Made by a program: the position numbers and the translations under genes | Source of the DNA: Chitinophagaceae bacterium | GTDB lineage: Bacteria; Bacteroidota; Bacteroidia; Chitinophagales; Chitinophagaceae | Reading direction: 5' to 3' | NCBI GenBank assembly: GCA_021151685.1 | Contig: JAGKWS010000013.1 | Location: 1-64,000, forward strand | Length of the DNA stretch: 64,000 nucleotides | In this document: one piece after another, positions 1 through 7,723 of the stretch | Numbering within the stretch: the stretch's first letter is position 1 | Layout: every line of letters begins with the position of its first letter | Notes under the pieces: generated by a model | What the model was told of the DNA's origin: nothing | The model's input: the letters and a program-made list of their open reading frames with translations, nothing else | Database searches by the model: none

Positions 1-575
1 ATAGAGTGGTGTATGAGTATGACAATGATGGTAAGCAGCATGGGAATGAGCAGGGCAAAGAACCCACGCACAAAGTCTTTCTTCTCCTGAAATATCCAGA
101 TGGGGAAGACAAAGAATGCTACCAACAACCATGTTTTTACCAGCAAAAACTTGATGGAATAGAACAGCATTTTAGAGTAGATGACGGCAACAATGGTCCA
201 CAGAAACTGAACAATAACTATGAAAACCAACGGATTTCGCCACCACCATTGCGGTATCACCCGTGGGTTACGGGCCAGCATTACCATTAGCAACGCCAAA
301 AATAGCCACATCATTGGCTGGTCTGGCAGGGTGAGTGAGAGGGTGTCGCCCGCAAAATAAAGCTGTATGGATGGTGGTATGGTGCAGAGAAATATCCAGT
401 AGGCTGTCTTCCAGTTGATGCCCATGAGCACCACATACAGGTAGCCGATGGGTACTGCCAAGAAATAGTACTGCCCTGTAATAGCCACTATAGCAATGCA
501 AAGGAACAGCACCGAAAATGATGCTATTGCAAACCACCGCTCGCCCAAACTGATACCTGTACCTGCTGCCGGCAT
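1..575 (-). CDS. O-antigen ligase/polymerase-like membrane protein (partial)
   Basis: An open frame begins with ATG at 575 and runs without a stop for 191 codons to the left window edge, so the C-terminal part is missing. The visible protein is very hydrophobic, with a membrane segment at about residues 15-33, further segments around 37-50, 57-66, 83-97, 112-128 and 139-158, and short polar loops rich in Trp. This pattern and the position directly behind a Wzz-like chain-length gene fit the Wzy/O-antigen ligase class of inner-membrane polysaccharide enzymes. Only 3 bases separate the upstream stop from this ATG, so the two genes are almost certainly co-transcribed. The conserved periplasmic loop of the family lies outside the window, so another multi-spanning polysaccharide protein remains possible. 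Confidence 0.65.
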   Translation of the reverse strand, partial: MPAAGTGISLGERWFAIASFSVLFLCIAIVAITGQYYFLAVPIGYLYVVLMGINWKTAYWIFLCTIPPSIQLYFAGDTLSLTLPDQPMMWLFLALLMVMLARNPRVIPQWWWRNPLVFIVIVQFLWTIVAVIYSKMLFYSIKFLLVKTWLLVAFFVFPIWIFQEKKDFVRGFFALLIPMLLTIIVILIHHS

Positions 576-578
576 TCC

Positions 579-1547
579 TTAGCGTTCTACTGCGTTTAGC
601 TTACGGTAATAGGCCATAATGAGTACCCACAATGTGCTGAAGAAGAACGACAGCAGGGCAGCACCCACCAGTGTAAGCGTCATACCCAAGCCCGATGGGC
701 GGGTAGGTGGCACGGCACGGGTTATCACCTTCAGGTAGTCCATGGCGTTGTTGCGGGTAGCATCAAACTCGTGCAGTAGCGATATATACTGTGCACGGTC
801 GGTAACCAGTTGGTCTTTTACAGATTCTATATTCTGTATCTCTTCCATGGCACGGCCAAAGCCCTTGCCACCACCTTTTACATCGCCGGCTATTACGCCC
901 TTGCGTGTGGGGCTGAGTATGGCATAGATGCCATGCTGGTCGCGTAGGGTGGCCAAAGTGTCGGTGAGTGCGTTTATAGAGCTGTCCAGTTTCACCTTCT
1001 GGTCGTTGATAGAGGTGTAGATGCCATTTTTCACCGTAGTGTAGTAGCTACGGTAGGTTTGCTCCAGCACCTTTACGGCCATGTTGGCTACGCCTGCCGC
1101 ATCTTCGGGGCGGTAGGCAGTATAAGACACCTGCACATCTTTGTACTCGGTACGCTTGATGTTGAAGTTCTTTTCGAAAATCGTCATCAGCTCGTCGTGC
1201 CCCTTGGCGGTGTTGATGTCGCGGTTATAAATCTTATCAAAGTCGCAATTGCGAATGATACGATCCTTTACAGTGTCTGATGCCGCCAGTGCCAGTATTT
1301 TATCTACGTCATCATCGCCGCCAAAGTAATCGACATAGCGGGTCTCGTACGCACGGAAGAGCGTATTGCGGTCGCCATACAGGGGGTTGTTGACAAAGAA
1401 CCGGGCCTCGGACTTGAATTTTTTCTTTTTCATCGCCATAGCAGCACCCGCAAGGGCCATACCAGCAACGGTGATGATGATAATAAACCTTTTTTGCTTT
1501 TGAATGGTCCTTATGACATCAATAAGGTCGAAAGAGATGTTGGTCAT
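579..1547 (-). CDS. Wzz-like polysaccharide chain-length/co-polymerase protein
   Basis: The protein (322 aa from the ATG at 1547) has an N-terminal membrane segment at about residues 20-40, a long soluble and partly helical middle that would be periplasmic, and a C-terminal membrane segment. A Pro-rich stretch (VPPTRPSG) sits just before the second membrane segment, as in Wzz/PCP proteins, which set the length of surface polysaccharide chains together with the Wzy polymerase. The frame is open 18 codons further upstream, but the start at 1547 gives the usual short cytoplasmic tail (MTNISFDLIDVI). A near-consensus -7 box (TACCTTTA, minus strand, 1581-1588) lies upstream. The next gene downstream encodes an O-antigen ligase-like membrane protein. 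No kinase domain follows, so this is a stand-alone PCP1-type protein. Confidence 0.75.
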   Translation of the reverse strand: MTNISFDLIDVIRTIQKQKRFIIIITVAGMALAGAAMAMKKKKFKSEARFFVNNPLYGDRNTLFRAYETRYVDYFGGDDDVDKILALAASDTVKDRIIRNCDFDKIYNRDINTAKGHDELMTIFEKNFNIKRTEYKDVQVSYTAYRPEDAAGVANMAVKVLEQTYRSYYTTVKNGIYTSINDQKVKLDSSINALTDTLATLRDQHGIYAILSPTRKGVIAGDVKGGGKGFGRAMEEIQNIESVKDQLVTDRAQYISLLHEFDATRNNAMDYLKVITRAVPPTRPSGLGMTLTLVGAALLSFFFSTLWVLIMAYYRKLNAVER

Positions 1548-1677
1548 TACTGATTGGTGTGGAATGAAATTTGCAGGGCTTAAAGGTAAGCCTATTTTCA
1601 AAAACGCATTGTCTTTGTTTTTTATTGCATTTGTTTAGGCTGTATTTCCAAAGTGTTCTGTGTGTTTTGCAACCCTG

Positions 1678-2148
1678 TCAGAATGTGCGGAACCACGGCC
1701 TGCTGGTAAGAGGCGAGAAAGCCCATGGCACCGACGATAATATGAGCAGCAATGCGATACCATACCACACCCATATAGCCCTGTGCTTGCCGGCATCGGT
1801 GGTTTGCCGTTTGGCCCTTGCCGACCCTATGGTTACCACTATTACCGAAACCGTCATTACCAGGCTGTGCTCCATACCAAAGAAACGCACCGGCCTGTTG
1901 TGTACGGCCTCGCCAAATGCACTGTAGAAATAGCGGATGATGGGGCTGATGCCGTATAATACCATACCCAGTACGGCTTGCAAATGCACCACCGCCAAAG
2001 TGCCTACCCGCAGTCTGTTATCGGTAGGGGTGTAGGGCAATGCCTTGCGGCTACGGTACCGTGCACGCACAATGGTAATCAACATAGCCACCAGCACCAG
2101 CCAGCGCACAGCAGAATGTATGACCAGGAGCGGGTAATAAGCCGTCAT
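1678..2148 (-). CDS. Small four-helix membrane protein (cytochrome-b-like family)
   Basis: About 156 aa with four predicted membrane helices. Histidines sit in or near helices 1 to 3 (VIHSAVRW, VVHLQ, MEHSL). The arrangement resembles the small Bacteroidota proteins usually annotated as cytochrome B, in which such histidines could ligate heme; that role is inferred, not shown. The start is uncertain: ATG codons at 2208, 2190 and 2148 are all in frame. I chose 2148 because it places the first helix about four residues from the N-terminus. The gene lies between the Wzz-like gene and gpmI and is divergent from gpmI. Confidence 0.6.
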   Translation of the reverse strand: MTAYYPLLVIHSAVRWLVLVAMLITIVRARYRSRKALPYTPTDNRLRVGTLAVVHLQAVLGMVLYGISPIIRYFYSAFGEAVHNRPVRFFGMEHSLVMTVSVIVVTIGSARAKRQTTDAGKHRAIWVWYGIALLLILSSVPWAFSPLTSRPWFRTF

Positions 2149-2273
2149 GTATAGTAGTAGTTTGTCTTTGACGGTGTAATGATACTGCATAATGGCCGTT
2201 GCTTTCATCTCCACATTGCCATATTATTGATACAGTTCTTATACAAAACAACCTGCCCTGTGGTCTGTTTGAT

Positions 2274-2281
2274 TAATTTTG
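2274..2281 (+). promoter_or_regulatory. -7 promoter box upstream of gpmI
   Basis: TAATTTTG matches the Bacteroidota -7 consensus TAnnTTTG. It ends only 4 bases before the gpmI ATG at 2286, so transcription would begin at or next to the start codon. No clear -33 TTG element is visible at the expected distance. Confidence 0.5.
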
Positions 2282-2285
2282 CAGC

Positions 2286-3818
2286 ATGTCTCGTAAAGTA
2301 ATGCTTGTAATTATGGACGGCTGGGGTCATGGCCGGGTTCCATCGGCCGATGCCATAGCCAACGCCAACGTACCTTTTGTGAAATCGCTGTACAGCAAAT
2401 ATCCCCATACCGAACTGATAACGTGTGGCGAAGCCGTGGGGCTGCCAGACGGACAAATGGGCAATTCGGAAGTAGGCCACCTGAACATTGGAGCGGGGCG
2501 TATTGTGTATCAGGAGTTGCAACGGATCAATGTAGCGTTTCGGGATGGTGAGGCACAGCAGAGCCCGGTATTGCACAACGCATTTGACGAGGCTAAAATA
2601 AACGGTGGCACCCTGCACTTTATAGGCCTGGTGAGCGATGGTGGTGTGCATAGCCACATAAGCCACCTGGAGGCACTGTGTACCTTGGCCAAAGAAAACA
2701 ATGTGCCCCGTGTAGCGGTACATGCATTTACAGATGGCCGCGACTGCGACCCGCGCAGCGGATTGGGCTTTATGGCCCGCCTGCAAAAACACCTTACCGA
2801 AACCGGCTGTGTGCTGGGTACGGTAACCGGCCGTTTCTACGCTATGGACCGCGACAAACGTTGGGAGCGGGTGAAGATAGCCTATGATGCTATGGTGCAT
2901 GGCACCGGCAAGCATACGCAGGATGCACTGGCGGCCATGCAGCAATCTTACAATGAGAACGTGACCGACGAGTTTATACGACCTATAATAGTGTGCGACG
3001 ACCATGGCCAGCCCAATGCCCTGATAAAAGACGGTGATGTGGTGGTGTGTTTCAACTTCCGTACCGACAGGTGCCGCGAGATAACGCAGGTGCTGACGCA
3101 AGACTCTTTCCACGAGCAGAATATGCACCCGCTGAACATACACTATGTAACCATGACTGAATATGATAAGAATTTCAGGAATGTGCAGGTAATATTTGAG
3201 AACAAAGACCTGAATAATACACTGGGCGAGGTACTGGCTGCAAACGGTAAAACACAGATACGCATTGCCGAAACCGAAAAGTACCCACACGTTACCTTCT
3301 TCTTTTCGGGCGGGCGCGAGCAACCGTTTGAGGGTGAAAGGCGCATCATGATGCCATCGCCCCGTACGGTGCCTACCTACGACATGATACCCGAAATGAG
3401 TGCCCGCGACCTGACAGAGGCCATACTACCCGAGATAGCTGCGCAAAGTGCCGACTTTGTGTGCCTGAACTTTGCCAACCCCGACATGGTGGGCCATACC
3501 GGTGTGTGGGAGGCCGTGAAGAAGGCGGTAGAAACCGTGGACGAATGTGTGAGCCGTATAGTGCCACTGGCATTGGCCAATGGCTACTCGGTTTTCCTGA
3601 CGGCCGACCATGGCAATGCCGACTATATGATGAACGAAGATGGCAGCCCCAACACAGCCCATACACTGAACCCGGTACCGCTTTTCCTTATCTCGGAAGA
3701 TTATAAGGGCAGGCTTCACCCCGGCAAGCTGGGCGATATAGCCCCTACCATACTGCACTATATGGGCATAGCTATACCCGCCGATATGACGGGCAATGTA
3801 CTGACCACCGAAGCATAG
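2286..3818 (+). CDS. gpmI: 2,3-bisphosphoglycerate-independent phosphoglycerate mutase
   Basis: A 510-aa enzyme of the alkaline-phosphatase superfamily that interconverts 3- and 2-phosphoglycerate in glycolysis and gluconeogenesis, using two Mn ions and a phosphoserine intermediate. The N-terminal metal motif (VIMDGWG, Asp11), the nucleophile motif GNSEVGH (Ser61), the substrate motif HAFTDGRD and the C-terminal metal motif TADHGNADYM are all present. The length is normal for the family. It is monocistronic: a convergent HAD gene begins its stop codon 16 bases downstream. A -7 box lies 4 bases before the ATG, suggesting a leaderless mRNA. Confidence 0.97.
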   Translation: MSRKVMLVIMDGWGHGRVPSADAIANANVPFVKSLYSKYPHTELITCGEAVGLPDGQMGNSEVGHLNIGAGRIVYQELQRINVAFRDGEAQQSPVLHNAFDEAKINGGTLHFIGLVSDGGVHSHISHLEALCTLAKENNVPRVAVHAFTDGRDCDPRSGLGFMARLQKHLTETGCVLGTVTGRFYAMDRDKRWERVKIAYDAMVHGTGKHTQDALAAMQQSYNENVTDEFIRPIIVCDDHGQPNALIKDGDVVVCFNFRTDRCREITQVLTQDSFHEQNMHPLNIHYVTMTEYDKNFRNVQVIFENKDLNNTLGEVLAANGKTQIRIAETEKYPHVTFFFSGGREQPFEGERRIMMPSPRTVPTYDMIPEMSARDLTEAILPEIAAQSADFVCLNFANPDMVGHTGVWEAVKKAVETVDECVSRIVPLALANGYSVFLTADHGNADYMMNEDGSPNTAHTLNPVPLFLISEDYKGRLHPGKLGDIAPTILHYMGIAIPADMTGNVLTTEA

Positions 3819-3833
3819 ACGATTTATATATCA

Positions 3834-4532
3834 TCAGAATATGCCGATAAGGCCATCCAACCCACTTACCTCGTAAGTGGGTTGGTAGTTATGGGGGGTA
3901 CCCAATGGGTTGTAGTAGGCACAATGCCAGCCGGCATTCAGCGCACCGGCTATGTCTATATCTACGGCATCGCCTATCATAATGCTGTCTTCTTTCCGGG
4001 CACCAGCCGCCTGCAACGCAAAATCAAATATCTCGCGGTGAGGTTTCATGCTATAGCTTTTCTCGGAGGTGATGAGCTGCTGAAAATAGTGGGCTATGCC
4101 CGAGTATTGCAGCTTCAGCCGTTGTGTAGTTTCAAACCCGTTGGTGATGAGGTGCATCTGGTAACGCCCCTCGCAGTGGTCCAGCAGCTCTTTGGCATAG
4201 GGAATAAGGCGTGTTTGTGTAGGTAGTATTTCCAGATAGGCGGTACTGAGCTCGTGTGCCAATGTGGTATCGGCCAGTTTAAAGTCGAGCAGCATCAGCC
4301 ACATTCGTTTCCAGCGAAGCTCCTCGCGCTTTATGAAACCATTGCGATAGCGGGCCCATAATTTGTCGTTGTGTATATTATAGGAAGCAAACAGGGCATC
4401 GAAACTGGCTATGCCGCGCGATGGCAGGTCGTACACATCGAACAGTTCGCGGAGGGTGGCTTCAGAATTTTTATCAAAATCCCACAGGGTGTGGTCCAGA
4501 TCGAAGAACAAATGTGTGTAGGTACGGCTCAT
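3834..4532 (-). CDS. YjjG/YfnB-family HAD hydrolase (probable nucleotidase)
   Basis: A 232-aa haloacid-dehalogenase-fold protein. Motif I is FFDLDHTLWDFD with Asp11 as nucleophile and Asp13 as acid/base; motif II is HLITNGF; a Lys lies in the KPHREIF segment; motif III is MIGDAVDIDIAGA. The LTLW/DHTLWDFDKNS start and ITNGFETTQ region are typical of the YjjG/YfnB group, which dephosphorylates non-canonical pyrimidine nucleotides; the exact substrate is inferred from the family. The start at 4532 was preferred over an upstream in-frame codon because the HAD motif then lies at the expected distance and a -7 box sits directly in front of it. Confidence 0.85.
   Translation of the reverse strand: MSRTYTHLFFDLDHTLWDFDKNSEATLRELFDVYDLPSRGIASFDALFASYNIHNDKLWARYRNGFIKREELRWKRMWLMLLDFKLADTTLAHELSTAYLEILPTQTRLIPYAKELLDHCEGRYQMHLITNGFETTQRLKLQYSGIAHYFQQLITSEKSYSMKPHREIFDFALQAAGARKEDSIMIGDAVDIDIAGALNAGWHCAYYNPLGTPHNYQPTYEVSGLDGLIGIF
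3857..3885. other. 13-bp perfect hairpin at the 3' end of the HAD gene
   Basis: CCAACCCACTTAC (3857-3869) and its exact complement (3873-3885) flank a 3-base loop. It lies within the last codons of the HAD gene, 38 bases beyond the convergent gpmI stop. No T-run follows on either strand, so it is not a standard intrinsic terminator; it could separate the two convergent transcripts or protect 3' ends. Confidence 0.45.
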
Positions 4533-4537
4533 GCCGG

Positions 4538-4545
4538 CAAAAATA
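4538..4545 (-). promoter_or_regulatory. -7 promoter box upstream of the HAD gene
   Basis: On the minus strand the sequence is TATTTTTG, a full match to TAnnTTTG, ending 5 bases before the ATG at 4532. This is another very short or absent leader. Confidence 0.45.
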
Positions 4546-4671
4546 GTTGAAAATGGCCCCGTGGCCGTCTTCAAAGTACAGGATAGTGCATCAGGCACGG
4601 TTTGCGGACAATATATATAGATGTTGCAGGGATATTCTGTGGATAACTCTTTAAAATCTCAATTTTTCCCA

Positions 4672-4679
4672 TAAATTTG
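4672..4679 (+). promoter_or_regulatory. -7 promoter box upstream of the ppiD-like gene
   Basis: TAAATTTG matches TAnnTTTG and lies 57 bases before the ATG at 4737, leaving a leader of roughly 50 bases. No clear -33 element is seen. Confidence 0.45.
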
Positions 4680-4736
4680 CCGTCCTTAGTAAAATTGTGC
4701 AGTAACAATACCCTGATATAAATTAAATAGCAATCG

Positions 4737-6947
4737 ATGGCTGTAATAACAACGATCAGAAACAAATATGGGAAAGTAGCTGGTGGCGTTATCGCTCTGG
4801 CACTGGTAGGGTTCATAGTATCTGATGCGACAAATGGTTCACTTGCCAGTTTGTTTGGTGGCAAAGACACCGACGTAATGGAGATAGACGGCAAAAAGAT
4901 AGACCCACGGTACTATTCCGAAAGGGTGAAAGAGTATGAAACTCTCTATCTGCTGTATAACCAAAACGGTCGTACATCGCTGGACGATGCAGCCCGTGCC
5001 CAGATGAATGAGCAACTGGTGCAACTGATGGTGTATGAAGCAGCCGTAGACGAACAGTGCGACAAAGTAGGGCTTAACGTATCGGACGAGGAGAAAAAAG
5101 AGCTGGTATATGGTATGAACTGCGACCCGATGATTCGTCAGTTCAACATAGAAGGACAGCAAATATTCAACGATCCTCAGAGTGGTCAGTTCGACCCCGG
5201 ACGCATCAAGGCATTTGAAAAAGAAATAGGAGAGCGTGGCGACAAATTAGACCCATCGGGCAAGTTGCGCGATAGCTGGAAGTATGTGAAAGCATATGTA
5301 GAGCGTGCAGCCCGCATTCGCAAGTTCAACGCATTGTTTGGAAATGCAGCCTATGTGCCGAAATTCCAGATGAAGCGTATGATGCAGGATCAGCAATCTA
5401 TGGCATCGGTTCGTTTTGTAAAGGTGCCCTACACATCGGTGTCTGATGCCGAAGTGAAAGTGAGCGATGACGATGTAAAAGCATACATGCAAAAGCATGC
5501 AGCCCTCTTCAATAACGATGAGGCTACACGCAATATGGAGTATGTTACATTTGAAATAGTGCCTTCATCGGCCGACAGTGCCCGTGTACTGGCCAAGCTG
5601 GAAGAACTAAAAGGAGAACTGGGCAGCACTAAAGACGATGAGACGTTTGTGAACGCCAACAGCGACTTTACCAACTCTTACACCAAGTCTTACTTTAACA
5701 AACGTACGTTGCAGAGCCGTGTGGCCGATACGGTAATGAGTTTGCCTGTGGGCTCGGTATATGGCCCCTATTACGAAAATGGTGGCTACAACATTATTAA
5801 AGTAACAGACCGCAAAACATTCCCCGATTCTGCTAAGATTCGCCATATATTGGTACGTACCAAGGCTGGTGGACAAGATATACGTACAGACTCTGCTGCC
5901 AGCATGAAGATAGACAGTGCTATAGCTGCGCTGAAAGCAGGTGGCAAATTTGATTCTGTAGTTCGTGTGTTTTCTGAAGATGACGGTAGCAAGGACAAGG
6001 GTGGCGAATATACCTTTGAGCTGGTAGCCCGTCCGGGTTTGTCTAAAGAGTTTGGCGACTTTGCATTCGAGGGCAAACCGGGTGAGACTAAAAAAGTGAA
6101 AGTATCTAATGATAACTACTCTGGCTATCACTACATAGAGGTACTGGAACAGAAGGGTGTAGGCCCTGCTGTGCAAGTAGCTCTGGTAAACAAAGCACTG
6201 ACACCAAGCGACAGCACTACCGATGCCCTGTATAGCAAGGCTGTAGAATTTGCTGCCAAGAACAGCACTGCAGAGGCGTTTACCAATACGGCCAAGAAAG
6301 AAAATCTGGACAAGCGCATAGGCGAGAATGTGCGCGTGAACAGCTTCAACATCAATGGTTTGGGCCCTGCCCGCGAGGTAGTGCGCTGGATGTATAAAGA
6401 AGATACCAAGCCCGGTAGTGTGTCTCAGGTATTTACACTGAACAATGAGCGTTATGTAGTAGCCAAGCTGGTATCTATAGCTCAGAAAGGTGCTAAAGAC
6501 ATAAACCCTATAGACCGCCCTATGATAGAGCAGAAAGTAAGGGAAGAGAAAAAAGCCGAACTGATAGCTAAGAAATATGCAGGAAAGGGTTTGGATGCTA
6601 TAGCCGGCGAAAGCATGCAGCAGGTGCAGCAGAGCGACAGTGTGATACTGGGTGGTTCTTATGTACCTAACCTTGGTTACGAGCCTAAAGTAGTGGGTTA
6701 TGCCTTCAACAAAGGATTCCAGCCCAATACAGTATCTCCGGCTATCAAGGGTCAGGCGGGTGTGTACTTTATAACTGTACTGAACCGCAACGAAAGCCCT
6801 CTGCCCCCCGATGGTGGTATGATGGACCAGATACTGGCACAGCAGCGCATGCAGCAGGAAAGGCAAATGCGGAGTGTAATAGACCAGACACTGCAGCAGG
6901 CCATGATAAAGCGTACGAACGTAGAATACCATCCGGATAATTTCTAA
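4737..6947 (+). CDS. ppiD: PpiD/SurA-like membrane-anchored peptidyl-prolyl isomerase
   Basis: A 736-aa periplasmic folding factor. An N-terminal signal-anchor helix (about residues 14-33) is followed by a SurA-N-like helical domain with long charged helices, then a parvulin-type rotamase domain at about 366-480, recognisable from KIRHILV, the DSAIAALKAGGKFD helix and the FSEDDGSKDKGGEYTF segment, and a long C-terminal region. The architecture is that of PpiD, which assists folding of outer-membrane and exported proteins at the Sec exit site. The gene has its own promoter box and ends at a strong intrinsic terminator, so it is monocistronic. Confidence 0.88.
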   Translation: MAVITTIRNKYGKVAGGVIALALVGFIVSDATNGSLASLFGGKDTDVMEIDGKKIDPRYYSERVKEYETLYLLYNQNGRTSLDDAARAQMNEQLVQLMVYEAAVDEQCDKVGLNVSDEEKKELVYGMNCDPMIRQFNIEGQQIFNDPQSGQFDPGRIKAFEKEIGERGDKLDPSGKLRDSWKYVKAYVERAARIRKFNALFGNAAYVPKFQMKRMMQDQQSMASVRFVKVPYTSVSDAEVKVSDDDVKAYMQKHAALFNNDEATRNMEYVTFEIVPSSADSARVLAKLEELKGELGSTKDDETFVNANSDFTNSYTKSYFNKRTLQSRVADTVMSLPVGSVYGPYYENGGYNIIKVTDRKTFPDSAKIRHILVRTKAGGQDIRTDSAASMKIDSAIAALKAGGKFDSVVRVFSEDDGSKDKGGEYTFELVARPGLSKEFGDFAFEGKPGETKKVKVSNDNYSGYHYIEVLEQKGVGPAVQVALVNKALTPSDSTTDALYSKAVEFAAKNSTAEAFTNTAKKENLDKRIGENVRVNSFNINGLGPAREVVRWMYKEDTKPGSVSQVFTLNNERYVVAKLVSIAQKGAKDINPIDRPMIEQKVREEKKAELIAKKYAGKGLDAIAGESMQQVQQSDSVILGGSYVPNLGYEPKVVGYAFNKGFQPNTVSPAIKGQAGVYFITVLNRNESPLPPDGGMMDQILAQQRMQQERQMRSVIDQTLQQAMIKRTNVEYHPDNF

Positions 6948-6966
6948 GACCGGTACAATGCATAAC

Positions 6967-7002
6967 AGATGGTTGCCAGTTGCAAAACGGCAACCATCTT
7001 TG
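6967..7002 (+). terminator. Intrinsic terminator after the ppiD-like gene
   Basis: AGATGGTTGCC (6967-6977) and GGCAACCATCT (6989-6999) form an 11-bp perfect stem with an 11-base loop. The T-rich tract beginning in the stem base (TTTGCTTT) follows. The stop codon is 20 bases upstream. The 150 bases from here to the next gene show no further gene. Confidence 0.8.
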
Positions 7003-7151
7003 CTTTACAGAGCACCTGATGCAGGGTGCCCTACGCCCAAAAGTGATAGCAATGGGGTGAAAACACGGTAAATTGCATGTAGAAGTTGTACTATGTTTGT
7101 GACTGGTGCAGGAATAGTAAGTATCTTTGAAACCGAAAATAATATAATGTT

Positions 7152-7538
7152 ATGCCTCAACAGGTAACCGAAGGGGTAAGTATACTGGTGGAAACGTTTT
7201 ACCAGCCGGCACAATCGAACCCGGTGAAGTACGAACATTTGTTTGCTTACCGCATTACGATAGAAAACCTTACCATATACCCGGTGAAGCTGATAAGCCG
7301 CCACTGGCACATAAAAGACAGCAATGGCACCCACCGCGAGGTAGAGGGAGAAGGTGTTGTGGGCCAGCAACCCATCATACAGCCCGGCAATAGCTACCAA
7401 TACACCTCGGCCGTGAACCTGTATAGTGAGATAGGTAAGATGTATGGCACCTACCTGATGGAAAACCTGTTTAACAAGAAGAAACTAACGGTAGCCATTC
7501 CCGAGTTCAAGCTGATAGTACCCTCTAAACTGAACTGA
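7152..7538 (+). CDS. apaG: ApaG-domain protein
   Basis: A 128-aa single-domain protein of the ApaG family (FN3-like beta sandwich). Family hallmarks are visible: the opening VTEGVSILVETFYQP, the FAYRITIENL strand, the ISRHWHIKDSNG motif, the VEGEGVVGQQP segment and the GTYLMEN turn. The family has been linked to Co/Mg resistance in enterobacteria and, as a domain, to eukaryotic F-box proteins; its biochemical role is not settled. It stands alone between the ppiD terminator and the dxs promoter region. Confidence 0.9.
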   Translation: MPQQVTEGVSILVETFYQPAQSNPVKYEHLFAYRITIENLTIYPVKLISRHWHIKDSNGTHREVEGEGVVGQQPIIQPGNSYQYTSAVNLYSEIGKMYGTYLMENLFNKKKLTVAIPEFKLIVPSKLN

Positions 7539-7541
7539 TAT

Positions 7542-7567
7542 ACATTCTGTTTTCTTTAACGGAATGT
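7542..7567 (+). terminator. Possible weak terminator hairpin after apaG
   Basis: ACATTCTGTT (7542-7551) pairs with AACGGAATGT (7558-7567) over 10 positions including one G-U pair, with a 6-base loop. It begins 4 bases after the apaG stop. There is no T-run after it, so terminator function is uncertain. Confidence 0.35.
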
Positions 7568-7672
7568 GTGCCAATATCTAAAAAGATGGCACGTTATATG
7601 ATAGACCCTTAATAAAATGTCGTTTGGCATGCGTTTTGTTTAACTTTATTTCGATTTTGTTGAACTAAATAG

Positions 7673-7701
7673 TTGCAACGGTTTTTATTTTACTAATTTT
7701 G
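7673..7701 (+). promoter_or_regulatory. dxs promoter (-33 TTG, -7 TAATTTTG)
   Basis: TTG at 7673-7675 and TAATTTTG at 7694-7701 are separated by 18 bases, close to the Bacteroidota -33/-7 arrangement. The dxs ATG follows 22 bases later. Confidence 0.55.
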
Positions 7702-7723
7702 ATACTTCAATAGTGTTTTACAA

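Noticed and set aside
6..537. Two short open frames (94 aa plus strand, 89 aa minus strand) at the left edge
   Set aside because: Both lie opposite or out of frame with the O-antigen ligase-like gene at 1-575, whose hydrophobic translation is far more protein-like.
2205..3323. 372-aa minus-strand frame opposite gpmI
   Set aside because: It is entirely antisense to a complete gpmI gene and has a residue composition typical of an antisense frame, with no motif.
5607..6932. 441-aa minus-strand frame opposite the ppiD-like gene
   Set aside because: Antisense shadow of a gene with intact parvulin motifs; no recognisable domain.
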